From positions 124,001 to 188,000 of the forward strand of contig NZ_JNXT01000022.1 of assembly GCF_000716675.1 (NCBI RefSeq): a DNA stretch of 64,000 bases, written 5' to 3'. This stretch comes from Streptomyces alboflavus. Lineage in GTDB: Bacteria; Actinomycetota; Actinomycetes; Streptomycetales; Streptomycetaceae. A program made the position numbers and the translations under genes. Every line of letters starts with the position of its first letter. The stretch's first letter is position 1. Shown here piece after piece: positions 10,629 through 24,636 of this stretch. The notes under the pieces are model-generated. The model was not told the DNA's origin. It made no database searches and saw only the letters and a list, made by a program, of their open reading frames with translations.

Positions 10629-10978
10629 CAATTACCTCCACGGTTCCTGGTACTGAATGACGGTCCGAGACCACAACCTGCTTCACGTCACCTCGCGGCG
10701 CCAGCAAGTCGCTCACGCACCCAGGGAAACCGTGCCCTGGTACACCGCCGCGGAATCACCCGGGGAAGGGCAAAAGAAGACGATCTTCCACTACCGTGCG
10801 GAGCGGGAAAGGGTAGGAGCTATACGCCGTAAATGGACCGCTTGTTTCAGCCTTTTCGTGACCGCCCGACGGCGCGCGACCCCGATGGCCGATAAACAAC
10901 CCCGGAGACGACGACGGCCCCCACCGGTCTCTCGACAGGTGGGGGCCGTCCCGGCACGGCTCAGGGTGTGACGGAGGA
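10629..10978. other. Intergenic region at the boundary of the peptide cluster
   Basis: About 350 bases between the start of the second P450 and the end of the GuaB1-type gene, both on the minus strand. It should hold the promoter of the P450-methyltransferase pair and the terminator of the GMP reductase gene (10914-10949). I see no credible gene, integrase or direct repeat that would mark an insertion edge. Confidence 0.5.
10914..10949 (-). terminator. Hairpin terminator after the GuaB1-type gene
   Basis: Perfect 12-bp arms, ACGGCCCCCACC (10914-10925) and GGTGGGGGCCGT (10938-10949), around a 12-base loop. It begins 30 bases past the stop codon of the minus-strand gene ending at 10979. Confidence 0.75.
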
Positions 10979-12487
<1,509 letters not shown>

Positions 12488-12584
12488 TCATTGTCCCATG
12501 CCGCGGGGATTGCGCTGCCTGGGACGATCACCCAGACGCCCCCGAACGCCCTGGTCGGATCGTCCAAGCCGGACGCACTCCGCC

Positions 12585-12998
12585 TCAGTCCGAAAGCGGC
12601 CCCACCACGAGGACGACCTCAAGGCCCCGCTCCCGCCCCCGCCAGTACGTGACCGCGTCGGCGAACACCTCCTGTGCGACCGCCCAGTCGCCCGGCGCCG
12701 CCTCGGCGTACTCCCGCCACCCGGAGACGACGAGCAGCCGCCCCGGCGCGTCGGTCGTCCAGGACAGGTCGGTGAGGCAGTCCGCGAGCGCGTCCCAGTT
12801 GCGGCCGAACCAGTCCGGCAGCTCCAGCGCCCCCGCGCACCGGTCCATGAAGGCGTCCTTGTCGAGCACGCCGGTCAGGTCGAGCGCGAGCGTGGCCCAG
12901 CCGCTGCCGCGCACGGCGTCGAGCACCGAGGCGGGCACGGGCCCGAGCGCCTCGCCCCCGCCGTCCGCGTGGACCCGCTCCGCGTCCTCGTCCGCCAT
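12585..12998 (-). CDS. Barstar family ribonuclease inhibitor
   Basis: A 137-residue acidic protein whose second half matches barstar: LDLTGVLDKDAFMDRCAGAL followed by PDWFGRNWDALADCLTDL, the helix-loop that fills the active site of barnase-type ribonucleases. It is cytoplasmic, with no signal peptide. The start may be ATG 12998 or the GTG just before it (GGGAGG upstream). The gene for a barnase/RNase Sa-type ribonuclease ends 120 bases upstream on the same strand, so the likely role is protection of the cell from that enzyme. Direct binding to this partner is inferred from adjacency. Confidence 0.85.
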   Translation of the reverse strand: MADEDAERVHADGGGEALGPVPASVLDAVRGSGWATLALDLTGVLDKDAFMDRCAGALELPDWFGRNWDALADCLTDLSWTTDAPGRLLVVSGWREYAEAAPGDWAVAQEVFADAVTYWRGRERGLEVVLVVGPLSD

Positions 12999-13118
12999 CA
13001 CGCCCTCGCCTCCCGCGTCACGCCCGCCGTACCCACCACGTCCACCACTCCCGCCACTGTCGTCACCGTGGACCCACGCCTTCCCCCGCCGCGCCGCCCC
13101 ATCCCCGTGCTGCCGCCG

Positions 13119-13571
13119 TCATCTCAGGACCGCTCTGAACGACGCGTAGTGGTCGTCCGTGTAGTACGTCTCGTGCTCGCGGCCGGTGACGATGCGGCGG
13201 GCGCCGCGGTTGCGGGCGCCGGGGGTGGGGACGGTGTACTCGCGGTAGTAGCCGCGTGCGTGCCGGGGCAGCTCGCCCTCGAAGTTGCCGAAGACGGTGC
13301 CGTCCTTCTCGTACGGGAAAGGGCCGCCGCTGTCGATGAGGCGCAGCGTCCGCCGGGCCTCGGCGGGGAGCCGGGCGGCCTCGACGGTCTCCATGCCGCG
13401 TGCCCACGCGGGGGTCTGCGCGGCGCTCGGGCTGCTGCGCCGGTCGGCGGCGCTCTGCCGGTCGGGGGTGTCGTTCCCCTCGGTGCCGCAGCCCGCGAGC
13501 AGCACCGCGAGGCAGATCAGGAGCGCGCCGAGGAGCGCTCTCCGCAGCTGGCCGGAGGCCCGGAAGATCAT
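13119..13571 (-). CDS. Guanyl-specific ribonuclease (RNase Sa/barnase type), probable lipoprotein
   Basis: 150 residues. The N-terminus has a hydrophobic segment ending in LLAGC, a good lipobox with Cys near residue 27, which predicts a lipid-anchored exported protein. The catalytic domain fills the rest: NFEGELP, YYREYTVPTPGARNRG, RRIVTG and YYTDDHYASF are the RNase Sa blocks, with the Glu, Arg and His needed for cleavage after guanine. The family is mostly secreted in soluble form, so the anchor is a notable variation. The start ATG 13571 gives a proper signal sequence; the longer open frame upstream is Arg-rich and unlikely to be used. It precedes a barstar-family gene on the same strand. 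Confidence 0.87.
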   Translation of the reverse strand: MIFRASGQLRRALLGALLICLAVLLAGCGTEGNDTPDRQSAADRRSSPSAAQTPAWARGMETVEAARLPAEARRTLRLIDSGGPFPYEKDGTVFGNFEGELPRHARGYYREYTVPTPGARNRGARRIVTGREHETYYTDDHYASFRAVLR

Positions 13572-13745
13572 GGGGCCGATGCTGCCACAGCTTCCGCGCA
13601 CCGGCGCGCGCCGACGTATCCACGCCGGTCGGTCACCACCCCCGCGTCGGGCCCCGGCTGTCGCACCGGTCCCCGACCGTCCCCCGTCCCCGGCCCCCCG
13701 GCCGCCCTGTCCCGCGCGCCGCACGTACGCCGCGCGGGCCCCGTG

Positions 13746-14774
13746 CTACTCCCCGTCCGGATCCGCCCGGTCGAGGGCAGGCCGCGGGGCCGAACCGGCG
13801 ACCAGGAGCTGGTCCGCCGCCGCCGTGTCCGTGACGAGGCTCGTGACGAGCCCGGAGCGGAGCACCGCGTCGATCGCGGCGGCCTTGCGCTGGCCCCCGG
13901 CGATCGCGACGACCTCGGGGATGCGGCGCAGCCGGTCCGCCTCGACGGTGATGCAGCGCTCGCCCAGGTCGCGGCCGACCCTGCGGCCCTCGGCGTCGAA
14001 GAGGTGCGCCGACATCTCCGCGGCGACGCCGAGCGAGGCGTAGTGCGCGCGCTCCTCGTCGGTGAGCATGTCGTGGACCGTGGAGATGCCGGGCTCCCAG
14101 GAGCCGATGGACACCGCCGCGACGGTGACCTTGTCGAAGTACTCGAAGGCTCGCGCGATCCCGGTCTGGTGGCGCAGCGCGGCGGCGGTCGCCGCGTCCG
14201 GAAGGAGCATCGGGGCGTAGATCGGGTGGGCGTCGCCCCCGGAGACCTGCGCGGCCCTGCGGACCGCCTCCACCGAGCCGCGCTCGGCGGTCCCGGCGTC
14301 GTACACGCCTGTCAGCTGCACGACCGTGCAGGGCGGCAGCGCGTCGAGCGCCGCCGCCATGTTGATGGTCGAGCGGCCCCAGGCGAGGCCGAGCACATCG
14401 CCCTCGTTGACCAGCTCGCCCAGGAGTCCGGCCGCGACCTCGCCGAGGTTCTCCGGGTCCGGGGAGTCGTCGATGTCCTCGGTCGCCGCCGGGGACTCGA
14501 CGACGACGGCGTGCCGCAGGCCATAGCGGGCGCGGAGCGCGTCGGAGCGCTCGGCGTCCAGCTCCGCGGGCACGCGGATCTCGATCCGTACAAGATCACG
14601 TTCGAGAGCGGTCTCCAGGACCCGGGCCACCTTGAAGCGGCTGACGCCGAACTCCTCGGCGATCTGGATCTTGGACTTGCCCTCGAGATAGAAACGGCGG
14701 GCCATGGCCGCCGCCTGCACCAGCTCCGCGGGTCCCATCCGCATGGCTGACCGACCCGCCGACATGGCCGACAC
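13746..14774 (-). CDS. SorC/DeoR-type sugar-binding transcriptional regulator
   Basis: 342-residue regulator with an N-terminal helix-turn-helix (KSKIQIAEEFGVSRFKVARV near residues 30-50) and a C-terminal sugar-phosphate-binding domain of the SorC family (blocks VLGLAWGRS and VAAVSIGSWEPG). Such proteins sense a phosphorylated sugar and control a nearby carbohydrate operon. GTG 14774 is chosen because GAGGAG lies six bases upstream; an ATG at 14828 is also in frame but lacks a spaced ribosome-binding site. It lies 157 bases behind rpe on the same strand, which suggests a link to pentose-phosphate metabolism. The ligand is unknown. Confidence 0.85.
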   Translation of the reverse strand: MSAMSAGRSAMRMGPAELVQAAAMARRFYLEGKSKIQIAEEFGVSRFKVARVLETALERDLVRIEIRVPAELDAERSDALRARYGLRHAVVVESPAATEDIDDSPDPENLGEVAAGLLGELVNEGDVLGLAWGRSTINMAAALDALPPCTVVQLTGVYDAGTAERGSVEAVRRAAQVSGGDAHPIYAPMLLPDAATAAALRHQTGIARAFEYFDKVTVAAVSIGSWEPGISTVHDMLTDEERAHYASLGVAAEMSAHLFDAEGRRVGRDLGERCITVEADRLRRIPEVVAIAGGQRKAAAIDAVLRSGLVTSLVTDTAAADQLLVAGSAPRPALDRADPDGE

Positions 14775-14931
14775 GGCGCTCTCCTCACTGCTGTTCACCA
14801 CATACGTACACCTGGATTCGCTGTTCATCCTTGCAGATCCGGCGTACTTGATCAGCCCTGATGGGCCGCGTTCACGTTCCCGTGGCCAAGCCGTTGGCCA
14901 AGCGGCGGACCCGTCGTGCCCGGTCCGCGCC

Positions 14932-15618
14932 TCAGTGGGCGCACGCCCACCCTGCGGTCCCGGTGGCCTCCTCCGCCTGGGTGCGCAGTGCACGTACCGC
15001 TGCTTCGGGGTCGTCCGCCCCGTACACGGCCGACCCGGCGACGAAGACGTCGGCGCCGGCCTCGGCGCAGCGCTCGATGGTGGCGGCCGAGACGCCGCCG
15101 TCGACCTGGAGCCACAGGTCGAGTCCGTGCTTGCCGATGAGCTCACGGGTGCGGCGGATCTTGGGCAGCATGATGTCGAGGAAGGCCTGACCGCCGAAGC
15201 CCGGCTCGACGGTCATGATCAGGAGCATGTCCAGCTCCGGCAGCAGGTCCTCGTACGGCTCGATGGGCGTCGCGGGCTTCAGCGCCATGGACGCGCGGGC
15301 GCCCTTCGCGCGGATCTCGCGGGCGAGCCGCACCGGGGCCGCGGCCGCCTCGGCGTGGAAGGTGACCGATCCCGCGCCCGCTTCGACGTACTGCGGGGCC
15401 CAGCGATCGGGGTCCGTCATCATCAGATGGCAGTCCAGGGGCGTGTCCGTCGCTCGCGCCAAAGACTCTACGACCGGCACCCCGAGGGTCAGGTTCGGTA
15501 CGAAGTGGTTGTCCATGACGTCGACATGGAGCCAATCTGCGCCGTGAACGGCACGCGCCTCGTCGGCGAGGCGGGCGAAGTCGGCGGAGAGGATGCTGGG
15601 GTTGATCTGCACGGCCAT
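14932..15618 (-). CDS. rpe: Ribulose-phosphate 3-epimerase
   Basis: Interconverts ribulose 5-phosphate and xylulose 5-phosphate in the pentose phosphate pathway. It is 228 residues, the normal length, with a TIM-barrel fold. Visible signatures are [26 protein letters not shown] with metal and catalytic residues, [20 protein letters not shown] and QVDGGV, ending in the phosphate-binding VAGSAVY. It starts at ATG 15618, followed downstream by the SorC-type regulator. The MMPL gene upstream is divergent. Confidence 0.96.
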   Translation of the reverse strand: MAVQINPSILSADFARLADEARAVHGADWLHVDVMDNHFVPNLTLGVPVVESLARATDTPLDCHLMMTDPDRWAPQYVEAGAGSVTFHAEAAAAPVRLAREIRAKGARASMALKPATPIEPYEDLLPELDMLLIMTVEPGFGGQAFLDIMLPKIRRTRELIGKHGLDLWLQVDGGVSAATIERCAEAGADVFVAGSAVYGADDPEAAVRALRTQAEEATGTAGWACAH

Positions 15619-15775
15619 GCCCCAAGACTGCCATGCCGGGCGGCGGTTGCCCGCGCCGGTCCCGCCTGGGCCACCGAGGGGCGCGTGCCAGGAGTGAAAG
15701 CGACCTCCCCGGCCCGCGCACCGCGTGCCATGCTGTCCGTCCACCGCCAGCGCGTGGGACAGCAGGGGGACAACC

Positions 15776-17923
15776 ATGCCCATGTCTCGGTCTGGGACGC
15801 GGTCCGACAACGAGCGCCAGGAACGCCGGGGAGTGGCCTGGCTGGTCTGTGGGCCGCGCGCCAAGTGGCTGGTCCTGGTGTTCTGGCTGATCGTCCTGGT
15901 GCTGGCCGCGCCGCTGGCCTCCAAACTCGCCGACAAGCAGGACAACACGGCGTCGTCCTGGGTACCGCGGTCCGCGGAGTCCACCCGGGTCCTCGACACC
16001 TCCGAGGGCTTCCGGCCCGAGACCATGCCGATGGTGATCCTCTTCGCCCGCGAGGACGGCCCGCTGACCGAGCGGGACCGGGCGCGGATCGCGGACGGCG
16101 TGGCCGAGGTCAAGCAGTTGCGCTCGCACTTCATCCGCGGCGACGAGACCCGCGGCCCTGCCTTCGACAAGCCGGGCGCCGAGGCGCGGGCGGCACAGGT
16201 CTACGTACCGCTGACGATGGACAACGACCTCTGGAACGACCTGCCGGAGGCCGTCGACGACGTCAAGGACAAGGTGGGCGACGGCGAGGACGGCCTCGCG
16301 GTCTACGTCACCGGGCCCGCCGGGGTCTCCGCCGACCTGTCCGAGGCCTTCGCGGAGATCGACTCGACGCTGCTGCTCACGGCGGGCGCGGTCGTCGTGG
16401 TGGCCCTGCTGATCACCTACCGCAGCCCGATCCTGCTGTTCGTCCCGCTGATCTCGGCGTTCGTGTCGCTGTACGCGGCGCAGGCGCTGATCTATCTCCT
16501 CGCCGAGCACGCGGACCTGACCGTCAACGGCCAGAGCGCGGGCATCCTGACCGTCCTCGTCTTCGGCGCGGGCACGGACTACGCCCTGCTGCTCGTCGCC
16601 CGATACAGAGAAGAGCTGCGCCGCCACTCGGACCGGCACGAGGCGATGGCGCTCGCCCTGCACCGGGCGGGCCCTGCCGTGCTCGCGTCCGGCGCGACCG
16701 TCGTCCTGAGCATGCTGGTGCTGCTCGCCGCCGAGATGAACTCCACCCGCGGGCTCGGGCCCGTCGCGGCGATCGGTGTCGCGGTCGCGGTGCTCGCGAT
16801 GCTGTCGCTGTTCCCCGCGCTGCTCGTGATCTGCGGCCGCTGGCTGTTCTGGCCGCTGGTCCCGCACGAGGGCAGCGCCGACCCGGCCGAGCAGGGCCTG
16901 TGGGCGCGGATGGGGCGCCGAATCGCCGACCGCCCCCGCAAGACCTGGATCGTCACCTCCCTTGCCCTCGCGGCGCTCGCCCTCGGCCTGCTCCAGCTGC
17001 GCGCGGCCGGGGTCAGCAACGAGGACTCCTTCATCGACAAGCCCGACTCGGTCACCGGCCAGGAGGTGAAGGCCGACTTCTTCCCCGCGGGCACCGGCGA
17101 CCCGATGGTCGTCATCGCGGACAAGGCGCGGGCCGAGGAGGTCAGCCGTGCCGTCGACAACACCCGCGGTGTGCAGAAGGGAAGCGTCGCGGTCCCGCCG
17201 GGCACGAAGGCCGAGCACGACGGCAAGGTGCTCGTCGAGGCGATCCTCACCGACCCGGCCGACGGGAAGGCGGCCAAGGACACCGTGGAGCGGGTCAGGG
17301 ACGCGGTGCACGCCGTGCCGGACGCGGACGCGCACGTCGGCGGCGGCACGGCGACGCTGCTGGACATGGACAAGGCGACCATCCGCGACGACAAGCTGGT
17401 CATCCCGCTCGTCCTGCTGGTGGTGCTGCTCATCCTCGGCGCCCTGCTGCGTGCCGTCGTCGCCCCGCTGCTCCTGATCGCCACGGTGATCCTGTCGTTC
17501 TCGGCGGCCCTCGGCATCAGCGCGCTCGTCTTCCGCCACGTCTTCGACTTCCCCGGCGAGTCCACGGACTTCCCGCTGTTCGTGTTCGTCTTCCTCGTGG
17601 CGCTCGGCATCGACTACAACATCTTCCTGTCGACCCGCATCCGCGAGGAGGCGGCCCGCCAGGGCACCCGTCCCGGCGTGCTGACCGGCCTCTCCGCGAC
17701 CGGCGCGGTCATCACATCGGCGGGTCTGGTCCTCGCGGGCACCTTCGCCGCCCTCGCCACGATCCCGATGGTGGCGTTCGTCGAGATCGGCTTCGCGGTC
17801 GCGCTCGGCGTCCTCCTGGACACCTTCATCGTCCGCTCGGTCCTGGTCACGTCCCTGTTCCTGGACGTGGGCCCGAAGGTGTGGTGGCCGCACGCGCTGG
17901 CGCGCGAGGACGCCCGGCGCTGA
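15776..17923 (+). CDS. MMPL/RND-family membrane transporter
   Basis: 715-residue integral membrane protein with the two-fold layout of the MMPL branch of RND pumps: one N-terminal transmembrane helix ([18 protein letters not shown] near residue 40), an extracytoplasmic domain, five or six helices, then the same pattern repeated. The conserved [19 protein letters not shown] block carries the membrane acidic residue that couples proton flow, and [18 protein letters not shown] is its counterpart in the second half. It probably exports a lipid or hydrophobic metabolite; the substrate cannot be told. The start ATG 15776 has AGGGGG six bases upstream. It is a single gene, divergent from rpe. Confidence 0.9.
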   Translation: MPMSRSGTRSDNERQERRGVAWLVCGPRAKWLVLVFWLIVLVLAAPLASKLADKQDNTASSWVPRSAESTRVLDTSEGFRPETMPMVILFAREDGPLTERDRARIADGVAEVKQLRSHFIRGDETRGPAFDKPGAEARAAQVYVPLTMDNDLWNDLPEAVDDVKDKVGDGEDGLAVYVTGPAGVSADLSEAFAEIDSTLLLTAGAVVVVALLITYRSPILLFVPLISAFVSLYAAQALIYLLAEHADLTVNGQSAGILTVLVFGAGTDYALLLVARYREELRRHSDRHEAMALALHRAGPAVLASGATVVLSMLVLLAAEMNSTRGLGPVAAIGVAVAVLAMLSLFPALLVICGRWLFWPLVPHEGSADPAEQGLWARMGRRIADRPRKTWIVTSLALAALALGLLQLRAAGVSNEDSFIDKPDSVTGQEVKADFFPAGTGDPMVVIADKARAEEVSRAVDNTRGVQKGSVAVPPGTKAEHDGKVLVEAILTDPADGKAAKDTVERVRDAVHAVPDADAHVGGGTATLLDMDKATIRDDKLVIPLVLLVVLLILGALLRAVVAPLLLIATVILSFSAALGISALVFRHVFDFPGESTDFPLFVFVFLVALGIDYNIFLSTRIREEAARQGTRPGVLTGLSATGAVITSAGLVLAGTFAALATIPMVAFVEIGFAVALGVLLDTFIVRSVLVTSLFLDVGPKVWWPHALAREDARR

Positions 17924-17969
17924 GGCGCGGCCGACCGCCCCGGGGGCGCGGCCACGCGGTGCGACGGCA

Positions 17970-19120
<1,151 letters not shown>

Positions 19121-19124
<4 letters not shown>

Positions 19125-19528
19125 TCCGTGACGGTGGGCGACTCGCCCAGGAACGGCCGCAGCTCCAGCCACTCGTGGATCGGCCGCCCGCCCGCGCCGG
19201 GGGCCGCCGACAGCTCTCCGGCAAGGGCGAGGGCGCGCTCGTAGCTGTCGACGTCGATCACCATCCAGCCGGCGATGAGGTCCTTGGTCTCGGCGAACGG
19301 GCCGTCGGTGACGGGCGGGCGGCCCTCGCCGTCGTACCGGACGAACGTGCCGCCGGGGGCGAGCGCCTGGCTGTCGACGTACTCGCCGGTCTCCTCCAGG
19401 CGGGCGGCGAAGTCGTTCATGTACTGGATGTGGGCGGTGATCTCCTCCTGCGTCCACTTCTCCATCGGCACGTGGTTCACGGACTCCGGGGCGCCGCGGT
19501 AGTGCTTGAGCAACAGGTACTTCGCCAT
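19121..19528 (-). CDS. YCII/DGPF-domain protein
   Basis: 135-residue small cytoplasmic protein with the ferredoxin-like YCII fold and the motif TDGPFAETKDLIAGWMVID near residues 73-91. Members almost always sit beside an ECF42 sigma factor, as here, where the stop codon overlaps the sigma start. Their exact activity is not established. The start ATG 19528 has GAGGAG six bases upstream; the longer open frame from 19609 has no such support. Confidence 0.9.
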
Positions 19529-19647
19529 GGTGTTCTCCTCGGTGCTGTGCGACCCATTCTGGTCACGTTCACCCCGGGGACGGAGCCGGTCACCGATTCT
19601 GGACAGCACCGGCGAAGTTTTTTCGCCCGCGTCGGCGAATCGGTGGG

Positions 19648-20124
19648 CTACCGGCCATCGAGCTCGGCGTTCGCCCTGGTCGTGACGTGGGCGAGCGCCC
19701 GGGCCGCGATCTCGCGGTCGGCCTGCGGCAGGTCCCCGTACAGCCGCTCGGCCGTCTCGGCCACGGCGTCCGCGAAGGCGCGCTGGACGCTGTCGCCCCG
19801 GTCGGTGAGGGACGGCCGGGCGCCCTCGACAAGACCGGCGTCGGCGATTTCGTCGAGCAGGACGAGCGCCGCCGACCCGCTGATCTTGAGCTTCGCGGTC
19901 AGGTGGCCGACGGCACCGGCGCGGTCGAACCCGTCGGAGACGGCCTTGAGCGCCACGGACTGGTGGAAGGTCAGCCCCGAACCGGCGAGGAGCCGATCCC
20001 GCACGGCGGCGATCGCGTGGTACGTGATGCCGATGACCTGGCCGTTGAGGAGGGGCGTTGCCGGGGTCGAGGAGGCGGGAGGAGTGCTGGGAGAGGTGGC
20101 GGGCGGGGTGGAGACGGCAGTCAT
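19648..20124 (-). CDS. MarR-like winged-helix regulator
   Basis: 158 residues. A Thr/Pro/Ser-rich tail of about 25 residues precedes an all-helical winged-helix core (YHAIAAVRDRLLAGSGLTF, AVGHLTAKLKISGSAALVLLDEIADAGLVE, LTDRGDSVQRAFADAVAETAERL), the MarR layout. It probably binds DNA as a dimer. It is divergent from the TetR gene at 20277, and the three palindromes between them lie about 50-130 bases upstream of its start, so one or both proteins may bind there. The start ATG 20124 has AAGGAG nine bases upstream. Confidence 0.7.
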   Translation of the reverse strand: MTAVSTPPATSPSTPPASSTPATPLLNGQVIGITYHAIAAVRDRLLAGSGLTFHQSVALKAVSDGFDRAGAVGHLTAKLKISGSAALVLLDEIADAGLVEGARPSLTDRGDSVQRAFADAVAETAERLYGDLPQADREIAARALAHVTTRANAELDGR

Positions 20125-20173
20125 GGCGTGAATCTCCTTACGGGCGAGGCGCGTTGAGGTTCCGGGCACCAAC

Positions 20174-20253
20174 CGGAGAGGTCTCCGCTTGGCGTGACGC
20201 AACTCTAAGCGGAGCCTTCTCCGGTTTTCAAGAGATAACCGGAGAAGTCTCCG
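20174..20253. promoter_or_regulatory. Three operator-like palindromes between MarR-like and TetR genes
   Basis: Site 1, 20174-20187, and site 3, 20240-20253, each have perfect CGGAGA/TCTCCG arms around two bases. Site 2, 20210-20223, has CGGAG/CTCCG arms around four bases. Sites 1 and 2 also form a larger inverted repeat (ACCGGAGA...CTCCGCTT against its reverse complement, 20173-20224). Site 3 ends 23 bases before the TetR start codon. The spacing suggests autoregulation of the divergent pair. Confidence 0.75.
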
Positions 20254-20276
20254 ATACGTCCGTTACGCTGCTCCGC

Positions 20277-20925
20277 ATGACCACCCCCGCAGGACGCGCC
20301 TCCGCAGGACGCACCCCCACCGAGCGCGCCGATCGCCCCGAGCACGCCGCTCGCCCCGAGCGCACGGAACGCGCCGACGCCGCCCGCAACCGCCTCCGCA
20401 TCCTCGACGCCGCCCGGCGCCTGCTCGCGGCGGACGGCTTCGCCGAGCTGTCCCTCGACGCGGTGGCCAAGGAGGCGGGGGTCGGGGTGGGCACGGTCTA
20501 CCGGCGCTTCCACAACCGCGCGGGGCTCGTCTACGCGCTGATCGAGGACAACGAGACCCGCTTCCAGGAGGCGTTCGCGCGCCACTGTGGGGACGGGGCC
20601 CCGTCGGCGTACGAACGGCTGCGCGCCTTCCTGCACGGCATGGCCGAACTCGTCGACGACAACCGGGAGTTGCTGCTCCTGGCCGAGGCGAGCGCACCAG
20701 CGGGGCGCTATCACAGCACACCGTTCCGGCGGCACCACGAGCAGGTCGTCGGCATGGTCACCGAGCTGGCCCCCGGCGTGGACGCCGCCTATCTGGCGGA
20801 CCTGCTCCTGATGGCGTACACGCCGGGCCTGTTCGACTTCCAGCGGACCGAGCGCGGCTGGGACGTGGACCGCATCAAGGGCGGCCTCGACGCGCTGATC
20901 GCGGGCATCGGGGCCGCCCCGCCGG

Positions 20926-20945
<20 letters not shown>
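20277..20945 (+). CDS. TetR-family transcriptional regulator
   Basis: 222 residues. An Ala/Arg/Glu-rich tail of about 40 residues is followed by a TetR DNA-binding domain (RLRILDAARRLLAADGFAEL, LDAVAKEAGVGVGTVYRRFHN) and a helical ligand-binding domain. Part of the latter (SPF-like DNRELLLLAEASA, YLADLLLMAYTPGLFDFQR) resembles the C-terminal domain of repressors of short-chain dehydrogenases and exporters. It is divergent from the MarR-like gene, with three palindromes between; the nearest is 23 bases from its start. Its 3' end overlaps the rsmB stop region by 20 bases tail to tail. The ligand is unknown. Confidence 0.9.
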
Positions 20946-24526
<3,581 letters not shown>

Positions 24527-24542
24527 CCCGGACGGCAGCCGC

Positions 24543-24573
24543 CTGCCCCCTGCCCACGACGGGCAGGGGGCAG
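24543..24573. terminator. Hairpin terminator between the HTH-like gene and priA
   Basis: Perfect 13-bp arms, CTGCCCCCTGCCC (24543-24555) and GGGCAGGGGGCAG (24561-24573), with loop ACGAC. It lies between two convergent genes ending at 24526 and 24637 and can serve both. Confidence 0.8.
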
Positions 24574-24636
24574 CCGCGCTTCCGGACCACCCACCACCCG
24601 GCCCGGCGCCCGTCGGCTCAGCCGACTCCCACCGAC

